64,000 nt of DNA from Hydractinia symbiolongicarpus (Eukaryota; Cnidaria; Hydrozoa; Anthoathecata; Hydractiniidae): positions 6,200,001 to 6,264,000 of the forward strand of contig NC_079882.1 in NCBI RefSeq assembly GCF_029227915.1, in the 5' to 3' direction. Shown here in pieces: positions 19,479-32,377 of this stretch. Position numbers and translations under genes: made by a program. Within the stretch, counting starts at the first letter, position 1, and each line of letters opens with the position of its first letter. The notes beneath the pieces were generated by a model. The model saw nothing but the letters and a program-made list of their open reading frames with translations. It did no database searches and was not told the DNA's origin.

Positions 19479-22400
19479 GTATGTAGAAAGATTTACTAAT
19501 AATGGTTTATCTTTCCCAAATACTGTTATTGAAAGTTTAAAACCACAGCAATAAGAATTTTTATATGACTTATATAATGATTGTTACAAATTTTATTAAG
19601 GTTGCTTATCTTTTGTATAATCAGTAAAATGAATATGTTAGACTGAAATGAAACTTTGTTCCCTTAAGGGTATAGAAAAACTGAAAAATCTAAAAAAAAG
19701 AAATTTTACTGTTTTTTTTAATTTGTTATTATGCCTTTTCACTTTTTGTGTACATGTACCATTCAGGGGGAAGGGGTTCTGTTGTTTCCATTTTTCTTGT
19801 AGTGTGTATAAGGCTTACCTAACTTTGTGCTAAAATATTTTTAAATGAAACCAATAACAAAGGCCAAAGAGTTACAATTTTATTGCTGTCATTCTCAATA
19901 GAATCGAAACAAAATTTCAGATTAATAGGGTGTATAATTTTATTTTATTAAAGAAGATAATAGATTTAAAAGCAGAAAAGAGTAAGGATGCTAGGCTGGA
20001 GAAAAAAAAATCTACTAATTCATGACTAATTTCCAGTATATTTTTAATTGTTATCGGAACCACCTGAACTCTTTTGTGACTGGTGTCCACATGTGTCACC
20101 AAACAGAAGTTGTATGGTAAGAAGTTCCCTGTTGTGTTTATGTCAAAAGGGGGGTGCTGTTAAGTACACAAAAAGAAAGAGCATTAGTCAAATAACTCCG
20201 TGCAAAGCAGATGTTAACGAGAAAATCAAAAGTTCTTTTCAGGCGTAAAAAGGGTTAATAACCTAATGTCAACAATGTCAAAGTTGTTTGTTTGGGTATG
20301 CGAATGCTTGTAAGCATTAATGGTTAATTAAAGCACTGTCTTCTATAAAAGAAATTCTTTTAAATTTGTTTGTATTTAATAAATCTTTCGTATCATTTTT
20401 AATACAGTCTTTGTCGTATTGTTGAATTAGCAATTTTATACAAAGTTTGTGTAATTTTCTTATGAGGTTAACAAGTTTTAAATTATTCATTTTGTATAAA
20501 AAAAATTGTTTAATTAAATGGATTTCATTTATATATACATTGTGCTTTTATTACACAAAGTGTATATTAATTTAAAGATTAAACAATGTCATCAATACTC
20601 CCCAAGCATGATCATACGAAGCTTAAATAATGGCATATTTGCTTTAAAATTTCCATACAATTGTACAAAGCTTAAACAACTCTGTATTTTTTTCAAAAAC
20701 TATTAAAATGCGATCATACAAAGCTTATGTAAAAATGATGCTGTATTTTGTTCCGAAACTCCTATAACACAATTATACGAAATTTAAACCATGCCATATT
20801 TTGTTCTAAAACATTGAAACGGATTCTTAAAGCTTGAACAATGGCATATTGTCCCTAAAGTCCCATACCATTGTTTAAAACTTAAACAATACTGCATTTC
20901 ATTCAAAAACTTTCAAACTGTTGATTGTTTATTTTGGCACTTAATCTTTTAGCAAAAACAACTGTTGAAATTAAATTGAGAATGACTTTTTGTCACAAGT
21001 TCGTTTGAAACTATAAAAAAAATCATATGTATTTTCCTTTGTTTAATTCTTTTTGTTGCGATTGTACAATTTGAAGTTCATTTCATGTTAGCTATAAGTC
21101 TATACACCAATTCAATTTGTTTGAATTTGAATCAATTTTTTTATTACAAATTTGCGTAAGTTTGTATCAGTTCTTTAAAAAGTTTGTGTGAACTATGTTA
21201 AGAAGTTTTATTTCATAAAAGCCAATTTAATGAAACATAATAGTTTGTAACATTCGTATTATTTTACAAAAACATTTTGGTCCCAAGAATACAAGATCCC
21301 TTATATTTAAAAAATCTTCTTTTTCCAACTTGCATGAAAACATAATTAATTACAATGTGCCTTACACACAGCAAATACAGCTTTTCAATTGACTCATTTT
21401 GGATTTAAAAAAATTGAAAATAAAAACGTTTTCTTTAGTTCCATCATGAGCTCTTAAATGTATTAATTCAAAAGAGCCTTGAAACTAAAAAGAAGTCATT
21501 TTTACATAAAAGTAACATTTAAATTTTAGAATGCACTTCACAGCTACGATTATCATTAAACAAGTCAAGTCTTGCAGTTCATTGGGGAGATAATGTCACG
21601 GTTGACTGTGTAGCTGGTGCAGCAGCTAGTGGAACGGCTCACACGTTTTTGCATTGGAAAAGGGAAAGAAACAAAAATTTAACAGCAGCTCATGCAGTAA
21701 CTCTACCTGATCTCCATCAACAAGATGAGATTTGTGATGTAGAAAGACTTCTAATTTACAACTTTACCTCGAAAGATAATGGGAAATATATTTGCACTAG
21801 AGAAAATAATCAACAAGGATTTTCACCCAACTCAGTGGAAATCAACATTACCGTGTTCAGTAAGTAGACTGCATGTACTTGTCAATACATTTTATCTACT
21901 GCTATAACATAAACAACTAAATTTTAACCTATAACTAACCCAGCGAAAGTAGAAAAAACAACTCTTAGTTGATGTTATCATTGCCAAAGTGTAGTAAAGG
22001 ATCACAATAAAGAAGTGGAAAAAACTTTTTTTTAAAATAATAATTTCAGGGATATGTTTTTTTGCTACATGTGAGAATGCCTAAATCATAGGCTTTTATT
22101 TGTTGCTTTAAAAATTAGAAGCAGGCCTATCAATAAGAAAATAACACCAGAGCTATAAATCGCTCTCCCAAGGTTACAATAATTTAAACTGGGCGAGCAA
22201 TCTGAATAAATAGAATAACTTTATAAACGCATGTTTTATTACAAAGTCTTTTTTATCTATTTTATTTTATCTTTTTTTATATATTTTGGTTCTTTTTTAC
22301 TGTAAATAATAGGAAAGGGAACATTGATTTCCATGTAAGATGAATTAATATTGCTTGGCCAAAAAAACTTTTTTGGGAATTGGGGGAGCAATTAATGGCT

Positions 22401-25400
22401 CAGCTAGTTTCTCATTTCTTAGAATTGCCCGAGTCTTTGCGTGAGCAAGAGCAATTGCTCTCCCCTTATTGATAGGCTTGTAGAAGTACAAAAATTAGGT
22501 CTTCAATGTTCAAAATGTTTTCAAAATAAGTTTTATTCGCATTTTCTCGGATTCGAATTTTTTGTTCCTGATTGCATAGAAAAATAAAACCTTGTTTTTA
22601 GTGTAGAAATTTATAAAACAAGATAATAGCTTCCTTCATATCATATCATATATATTAAAAAGTGTGAGAAAAGCATAGTCTACATAAAAAATGTTGTTAT
22701 TCATTATTTACATTTTCTTGTCATTAAGATTTCGAATTACATCCAAGATCTTATTAAAACGAGCGGTCTTTTTCTTCTTCTTCTTCTTCTTCTTCGACCG
22801 ATTTTTAACCGATTGCCGTAACTTCACTACTTTTAAAGTCCGACCTGGCCTTGCGTCCTAGCTCTTCCGTACCTATCTTAGTATACGCAAAATTGGGAAA
22901 GAATGAAGACTGCGTTACGAATTTAATCACAAATATTGTTATAGACTGGTGTTTTAATATTATTTAATTTGCTATGCTAGATACTCCTTTAAATTTTCAT
23001 TTCCAGTTATGTTTTTAACGAGGCGGATTTTCTTCAACTAAACCAAGCCCTAGGGGTTAAGGTACGAGTTGTTACTTTTGAGGGACCGAGTTGGCCATAT
23101 TGATTATACTCCAGCTTGTTCACCAATCTGCAAAGCAAGTGTTTTGTAGTGAAGATAAATATTTGAGTGGGTAAGTATAGTTATTTAACTGCCTAAATTT
23201 TTGTTCTATCAACGTTTAAGATATTCTCTTCATTGGGTCTATGTTTTCACATGTTAAAATGAAAATATCATCACGTTTGCTAGCCATGCATAAATCTAAA
23301 ACAAACCAATTTTAAGATTTTACCTACAAACGTAGATTTCAAGGCAGTATCCTGCTGGAACCTAGCTTTATTTATTCTTATTATTTTAAACCTTGGTATA
23401 TTATTATTTATTTTTATGCTGGGGTTGTAGCTCTTTAGCTACCTCTGGCTGGAAAGTAGAAGTAGCCAAATGCAGTTTGGCTAGCTACAACAAAATTCTT
23501 AATCAATATTTCTTATGACAAATGCAGTTAGTAGGTAGCAACAACCTTTTTGTTACTTTCGCTAACTTCTATTTATTTTTTTGTTTTTAAAATTAGTAGG
23601 ATCCAACTTTATGGTCAAATCTTAGATATCTTAAATTTCATAACATTTTTAGTCATTTTGCAGGTATATAATAAAAAGTTTCAGAAATATCGCTACACCA
23701 CAAACAATAATATTTAGTAAGTTGATATCTAAAACGTCTTCCTTCACAGATTACTTTTTGTATATTCGGGGAGAACTTAATTCTAATATAATTGAAAATT
23801 TTTAAAGATCTACGATAAGTTGCGTCACAGTAATGTATTGTTGAGAAAACATATTTCATAGAGAAGGGGGTGACCAACAAAAAAAGGTGCACATGCAGTT
23901 ATACACTAGAAATGTTTAAAGTTATACTAATAACATTAAAATAATTTCAAAAACAAGTCGAAATAAATCAAAAATCAAAACCTTAAAAAATCCAAGCAAT
24001 TTGTTTGGTTGGCAACTGGCAAATGGTGTGTTAATAGGATTGGATCCTACTCTTTTGCCTGGTCGCTGCGACCAGAAGAAATGTTTCCACAAGCATCTGA
24101 TTCTGAAGTCTGATTTACTTGCATTTTTTTACCGCTTTGGGCTATTTAACATATGACTCTCGCTTTGCTTGCTAACAGTAACACATTAGTTTGTTCTAGC
24201 CTGTATCTCACGCACTGCATCAAACAATTTGCAAGATAATGCCATGGGATAATACCTGTTTATTTGAAATGACAGAACAAGATTTTAGAAGTTCTACACA
24301 AAACAGACTACTGGCGACCTCGAACGGTATATATAGGAAACAAAATTGCACACGAAAAAGAATCCCAAATCTTTTAGCCTGCAAGGGCTTTTCATTTTAT
24401 CTTTTATTCACTTTTGTTGTATCCAACAACAGCATTGTTGCTCAACAAATTTGTAACATGTTTAAGTTATGCTCTTGGATACCACACTTTCACTATTTAC
24501 ACTGTGGCTCAACCTCAAGATGTTTGCTCTGTTAACCTGCAAATAGGATGCCACACCCAAAGTAAGGATTTTTAGACAGTCACAATGCTGTGGTGCTGTG
24601 CTTCTTAACATTCAAAACATTCAGGAAACTTTTACCTTTAAATATAAGAGTTATCGCTTGCCATCCCTCTTAAAGCTCCCAATTTTGATTCTCCTTAAAA
24701 TTCTTTTAAATGCCTTTTAAAAGTAGAGTTTTAAACAACTGTCTCCTCAATTTTACAACCTGCTGCATGTTTTTATTTTCAAAGTGCATACATATGCTTC
24801 ATTTTCACGGCAAGTAGCATACAACATCATTTGCATGGATCTCCACTTGTAAATTTGGGGAATGGATCAGGTTGCCGGTTAAAAACAGTAATCGATGTGA
24901 GGCAAGACAGATTACGTGTGCTGCCTGTAATTAAAATGTGATAATCACACCAAAATACTTGCCCAAGGCAAAGAGGGTAATTACCACAGAGTATGCACTT
25001 TTTCGTTGCCATTCACAATAGCACGTTCTTGTGGATCAAATATGTGGTTTCCAAGGCATTACCAAAACACATTATCACAGTAATGATAATAACTCGAAAT
25101 ATTATCAAGTAATAATAAAATACACAGGCCACTCACATGCATCTGTCCAATTTGTCGCTGGCATAGGAATCTTGAAAACCGGCACAAAAACTTTGACAAC
25201 TCTTGTGGCCAAATGGTTATACAAGGTAACTGTGCAGTGAGAGCAATATTGCCTGTAATTAAAATGTGATAATCACACCAAAATACTTGCCCAAGGCAAA
25301 GAGGGTAATTACCACAGAGTATGCACTTTTTCGTTGCCATTCACAATAGCACGTTCTTGTGGATCAAATATGTGGTTTCCAAGGCATTACCAAAACACAT

Positions 25401-28400
25401 TATCACAGTAATGATAATAACTCGAAATATTATCAAGTAATAATAAAATACACAGGCCACTCACATGCATCTGTCCAATTTGTCGCTGGCATAGGAATCT
25501 TGAAAACCGGCACAAAAACTTTGACAACTCTTGTGGCCAAATGGTTATACAAGGTAACTGTGCAGTGAGAGCAATATTGCATGCAGCCATATTTATTGAT
25601 CCAACCTCATCCAAGGTACTGTACTAGGCCAGAGATGGAATAGTGCATATTATTCTACAAGACAGCTAAGAGGTTTACTGGAGTCACCACAATTAACATA
25701 AGCTAAATATTTATCAATTTGTTCGTCACTCATAGCATCCCCTTTAAATCTCCTCAAATATTCATTAATTTTATTTGCCAAAATATGAAAATGTGCTAAA
25801 ATCTCATATCGAATACATATATATAAAAGAGTAAGTGTCCATTATTTCATGGTTCGAATTAACAGGTCACAATTCATATTTTGCAGATCAAAATTCCGTT
25901 TTTGCAAATTCTCCGTGAAGAAAATTGTGATTCTCATTTTTTCATAAATCATTTGTATTAGATATTTCTATAATAGTTGTTGCAATAGCTAGCCAATACA
26001 AGAGGCTTACAGTGCTCCTAGAGTTTTTTGTATTTGCAGTCAACGCATTTTTGCAAACCAACTTTATATTTCTATTTAGAACTAATTCTAATTTCCCTTT
26101 GATCTTTGTAAAACAAGGTTGGTGAGGTGATTGGTGTTTCAGAGAGAAGGAAACTATATAAAGTGCATTTTGCTTGGATGTAATTTCTAGATTGAGGAAT
26201 TGTCTATAAAAAAAACCATGTACATTTTTACAAGAATGTCACAAACAATGCAAAATTAAGGCCGTTTACATTAGACTAAAGTGAAATGCAAGTGAAACGA
26301 AGTAAATTAGGGGGGGGGGGGGGGGAATGATGCTACAATTTAGACTGAACTTAATTTCGGGTTTTGCCTGTTGTTGCCTGGGTGTTTTAGATTTAAAGCA
26401 CGCGCACTGATCCAAACCATTCCACACCAAGGTGTAGTGTTGACATGCAAATCTATATAAACTTGTCAAACTTTAAATGTGACAGCGATGTTTAAAAGTA
26501 ACTTTCACTTTTTTGCTTTTTCATTTAGAACCATTTGCTCCTGTTGTGAAACTAAATGTTGCCAGACATATCAAGATGTTGGAACATGAAAAATACAATT
26601 TAAGTTGTCGTGTATCAGGTTCTCCAATTCCTGTTATTCATTGGATCATTGAAAACAAAAATGTTATTACTTGTCATAAGAAGAAATATTGTGTTGTGGA
26701 AATTATTGCGTTAAGAAATGAAACGTATGTATGTCATGCGGCCAATGAACTTGGTCAACAGAATAAATCTGTTCATATCAGTGTTTTAGGTGAGAACATT
26801 GAAGAGTTTTGTTTGAAGGGATTCAATGTGTTGTAGGTTAAAATATTATATAAGAATATTTTAGCTGTCATGATTATTCCATAGATAATTAAAGCTGTCC
26901 AAGAAATATTATGTTAATCCCCTTTTTATTTATATTATTTAAATTTATTTATTTAAATGTTACTTTCGTATCTTTATGTCCTTTCTAAGTGGAAATCTTA
27001 TAAAAATGTGACCATAGCTTCTCGAAGAACAACTGCAGTGAATTTTGTGCCCTAGCTGTAATTATTCTTTCCATAAAAATCATGTAAATGATTTTACATG
27101 CAGTGTTTTATATACGGTAAATGGGATGGGTGTGGTTGTTGAAACAAATTGGTGGTAGGGTGTTGGGAGCAAAAAGCAATGGATACTTTCATAGTTAGTT
27201 TTATAAACTACAGTATTAAGAATGGTTGGTGTGTGGGCTTTTATGTTGATCAGTTTGATGGAAAGTGATTTCTAGTCCATTTGGGCTACAGAAATTGTGC
27301 TTCACAACTTGCGCTTTACATCAAATGAGTCATGTGCACTTAACATAACATAATTGTCATAGTTAAAGATCTGTGAAAATATGAACTATGTATTTAGTTA
27401 AATATTTTATAATGTATATCCCTCGCCTATTTCAGTGCCCCCGGAAGTTCAGCGTAGCCATCTTGGTACTTATGGTAATAAGCTAACATGCACTGTCAAA
27501 AGATCTATACCGGCTCCACACATCCTATGGCAATATCAGGAATACAACTGCAGTAAAGAAAATACACATTGTGTCCCAGAACATTTGTGGAAAAATATTT
27601 CGGGTAGTTTGTTTAAGGTAACAAACAAATTATCTTATGACTTTACCTTTTTTATTTCTAAATAAAAATTAATATGGTCATACAAATCTGCCTACCATTT
27701 GCTAAAGTAGAAAAACTGGTTGTTACCTTATGTTTAAAAACATAATAATTATTATTTTTTTTATTTATTTCATACCACCATGGCTTAAAGGGAACCCGAG
27801 GTATAAAATGATGTTGGACTTATATTATAGAGCTAAAAAAGTTAGCTAAAAAGTGTTTTTAAATTTTTTAAAAAGCTCTCTTTGTTCTCAAGATATTCAC
27901 ATTTAAAGAATTTCAGAATAAATTATGCTGCATGAATTATGATGTCATATTTCAGTTCAATTAAACTTTATAATATCTATGCATTGATAAAGTTTGAATG
28001 CACACCCCTTAACAGGTCTGAAATTACTGATGAAAGAAAATGTCCGAATTTGCTATTACTGAAATATGACATCATAATTCATGCAACATAATTAAATCTG
28101 AAATTCTTTAAATGTGCATATCTTGAGAACGAAAAAAGCTTTTAAAAAATTTAAAAAGACTTGTTAGGTAACTTTTTAAGCTCTATAAAATAAGTCCAAC
28201 ATCATTTTATACCTCGGGTTCCCTTTAAGCATAAAATGTGATAAAATTTGTCAGGTTATTGTCTATCACAGATCAAGGTTAATTTTACAGATACTAAATA
28301 TGAAGGTATAACTCGTTCAAACAAAGGGCTAGGATGGTTTAACAGATTCTATTTTTTTTAGATAACTCCTGCTGCAGAGAAGGTTTCATTTGTTAGCACT

Positions 28401-31400
28401 CTACATATCTCTGCAAGTCACACCAATGCATTTTTTCGCTGTTTTGCTTTCAACGAAGCTGGCAATGACAGCGATGTGATGAGAGTTTTATTAAATAAAG
28501 GCAACTCTAAATCTTCCGGACTTGATCGGAGCGCAATAGCGGGGATAATAATTGCGGCAATTCTACCTTGTTGTTTCATTGTGTTTTTAATCTTTGTAAT
28601 TCGCAAGAGGATGCTTACAAATAGATATGCTCGCTTTCTATCTCCATATTCAGATTATCAGGTTTGTGAAGTTATTCCTTAAAACATGTTTTTGTTATTG
28701 TTATTGTTGTTGTTTCTGTTGCTGTTGTTGTTTTGTTTTGTGATTGTTGTTGTTTTCTTTAAAACGAATCTTTGGTTTGTCTTACACATACACGTTCTTT
28801 TATAAGAAGCATAATATTTAAGTTAAGCCTGGATACCTCTCAACTTAAGCTTAACGTCTTATGCCCTCAAAATGTCTCTCAGCAAGGCCCTTGTCAATTT
28901 ACCAATTTACTTTTTCAATTTTCTCGATATTTCGAGCGAGTTAGCAGATCGTTAGCAGTTCAAAGTACCTATATTCTCATCCTCCTGTTTCTAATAATAC
29001 AGCTTATATGATGTGAAATTATACGGAATGGTTTCAAATTAAAAAAACAACAAGACTTTACATGCTACCTTGTTTTTATAAAGTTGGTAGAATTTTAGGG
29101 AAGGGAAAGATTACATACCTGACTGGCTAAAATATACAATCAAGTAGCTAAAGCATATTCATCCAATAACGAAAAAACTAGTTTAAACTCAATATTGAAA
29201 AAACTAATTTTCTTAGATATGAAAAAAACTAGAACTTTGCAGAGTTTAGTCTGAGGAAAAATTCGGGTAAATTTACAAGATGTCCTAGTGGAATATTTAA
29301 GTGGAATAGCGATAAGGTTTACTTTACTTAATAGCTTAGTAATGCTGCATTGTTTAGACATTTCATACTCTAAGCCTGGTGTCATAAAAATACGTTCTCC
29401 CTGTCTCTGGTTTGATGTTGTTCTATAATTCATTTCTTTTCATTTGCAGATCAAAGTAGACATTAACCTAATGGAGCAAGGTTTACATTTACCTTACGAT
29501 ACTGCATGGGAGTACCCCCGCAATCAGTTAGAGTTTATAAAAGTTCTTGGCTCGGGTGCGTTTGGTCAGGTTTGGCTTGCCCGTGCTGTTGATATACAAA
29601 ACTGGAATTACAATCCTGACATCGTAGAAAGAAAACGAAAAACAAGTTTGTACGATTATGTTAAGAAAACAAATCGAAACAACAACAAAATGAGTTATCA
29701 CGCTTTTGTAGCTGTGAAAACCTTAAAAGGTTAGCGGAAGATTGGATTAGTTGTTGTTGTTGTTGTTCGTTGAAAATGTTTATACGCTGTAATTAGTGAT
29801 GTAAAGTTTCTATAACCATTTTATGGTTATATGTCAGAGAAACTCATGGATAATGCATAGATATCTGAATTTACCTTATGTTCATTGTTTGTGGTTTAAA
29901 TATCGACCATGTGTTCAGCTATGTGTTTTTTCGTACATGTCTGGCAACATGTCTTGTTGCAGGCATCTTTGAATTGTATTGATTTCACGTCTTCTTTGTG
30001 TAAGGCAGGATAGGAAATCGTTAACGCTGAAATTTGTTCTTTATTAGATGATGCAACTGAAAGCGAATACAAAGATTTAGCCTCCGAAATCAAAGTTTTG
30101 ATACACATTGGGAAACACAAATGTATTGTCAACTTGCTGGGGGCGTGCACGCGTAATGGGAGCTTGTTTTCAATCATGGAATATTGTCCCTTTGGGGATT
30201 TAAAGAACTTTTTGAAGTCGAAACGTCAGTGTTTTGTTCCAGAATGGTCAATCTCTTTGCATGATAATATTTGCGATAGCTTTACGTTTGGTGATGCAGC
30301 TACTATGGTGTTTCAAATCGCAAAGGGAATGGAATTTTTACATTCTAAGAAGGTAAAAATTGATTTTTTAAGTCATGTTGCAAATCATGCGAAGCGTATG
30401 CACCTATGCAATTCTCTTGTTTGCAAATTGTATTAAAAAAATCATTTAATCCTGACTTCGTAACAGCTGACATTTCTTAAGCCTTTTTTGCACAATATTA
30501 CACAACTACCTTCCATTTTGTTTACAGGTTTTTGTCGCCGGCTGTTCTATTCTGGTGTTATTAAACTCCGTACCACGTTAGGTTCAAAAAAATATTTTGT
30601 GATGTAAGCCACTTTTCGTCTCTTCCCAATGTTAAAATAACTGTAAGAGATAATAAATTTTCCGATGGCGAAATCGAATTTTGTGTAAGTCACTAGAATG
30701 GAGAACCAACAGTCTCTTTCGTAACCCCTTAATTGTGTAGAATATTCGTAACTTTATGAAGTTTGATTTAAACCTGTTTAGTTGATCCATCGTGATTTGG
30801 CATGTCGTAATATTCTCCTTGGAGAGCAGTACTGTGTGAAGATTTCAGATTTTGGTTTAGCGCGCGATATTTATGAGGATGATAATTACGTAAAAACTAC
30901 AACGGGTTTGCTACCTGTCAAGTGGATGAGTCCTGAATCGCTCTTTGACAAAATCTACAATACTAAAACTGATGTGTAAGCAGTGTTTTTGGTTCTGTTG
31001 TTGTTATTGCTGTTGTTGTTATTGCTGTTGTTGTTGTTGTTGTTTTGTTGCTGTCGTCGTGGTTGTTCTTTTTTTTCTTAATTTTACCGTGGTTTCCAGC
31101 AATCTGCAATACTCTGAGAATAATTATTTTGCTAGAACTATTTTAATACCTTAATTTTTTATCTTATTTTTAAAATTTACAGGTGGTCATTTTCTATTGT
31201 TTTATGGGAAATTTTCACACTTGGTGGTTCGCCCTATCCCGGCATACCTGTGGAAGATTTATTTGCTTACATACATAAAGGTCATCGCATGAGCCAACCT
31301 GAATCGTGCCCAGATCCAATGTACGAGATCATGATGCAATGCTGGAAACAGGAATCTAAATATAGGCCTAATTTTACGGAGATTGTTGCTATGGTTGAAA

Positions 31401-32278
31401 ATGTATTAAAAACAAATGTTGGGGTAAGTATAATATGAGTTAAAGCTATAATTATTTATATTTTTATGGTTGTACATACACGACGTTTATGGGAACGCAA
31501 CATTTGATTTTGTATTGAGTTTAGCTTCCAAACTTAGTTCAGCTTAAAATTTGAGAATTTGACACTTTTAATGCAATCCTAGTTAAATAATAGTAATAAT
31601 AAAAATAATAAAAAGTTCTGAGCATTTTTGTAACTCTTTGAGTTTAAAAAGCATTAAAACATTTCACCCTGCTTCAAAAAGATGTGAAGTCTAACTGTTA
31701 ATTTATTTGTTTATTTATTTTAGAGCAATCCTTACTTGCAATTAGTGGCAGAAGATGACTCTTTGTCAAGATTAGAATCAAATCTAAATATCACCACTCC
31801 GGATTCCAACAGCAAACGTGCTAAGAAATTCTCTTTTGTTGGATTAATTGGTGGATTTATGTCTTCCAAAAGAAGTAGGCCGGTTAGGTATGTGTTTTGT
31901 CGTTTTCACTTTGTTTTGATGAATAGTTCGAGAAAATATTTCGAAGCAGACTGACTGGTAGCCGTGTGATGAAATGTTCGCTTTTAGCGTGGAAGGCCGT
32001 TGTTTATAACCCCGGGCAGGTCATGGCAGAGGCTTAGCTATCAGCATGAGAATCAGATTGTAATCGTAGACGATTGTCTATTAAGGCGATTGCTGCGCTT
32101 GCGTAGTTATTTCCACTTCGCAAGACCCTTGTTGATAACAGTACCAATAGTAACTGAGGAGACTATCCTGGGTAAATAATTGTAATGATAATGCAACGCT
32201 TGTGCAATGTGGATCTTGACTGATATTTTATTAAATAGAAACGGCCCTTGAGTAGGCGCCGTTAATTTCTTACACTAA

Positions 32279-32377
<99 letters not shown>

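Noticed and set aside
30945-31154. Cysteine-rich frame after RTK exon 8
   Set aside because: It is intron 8 read through the donor into a (GTT)n microsatellite.
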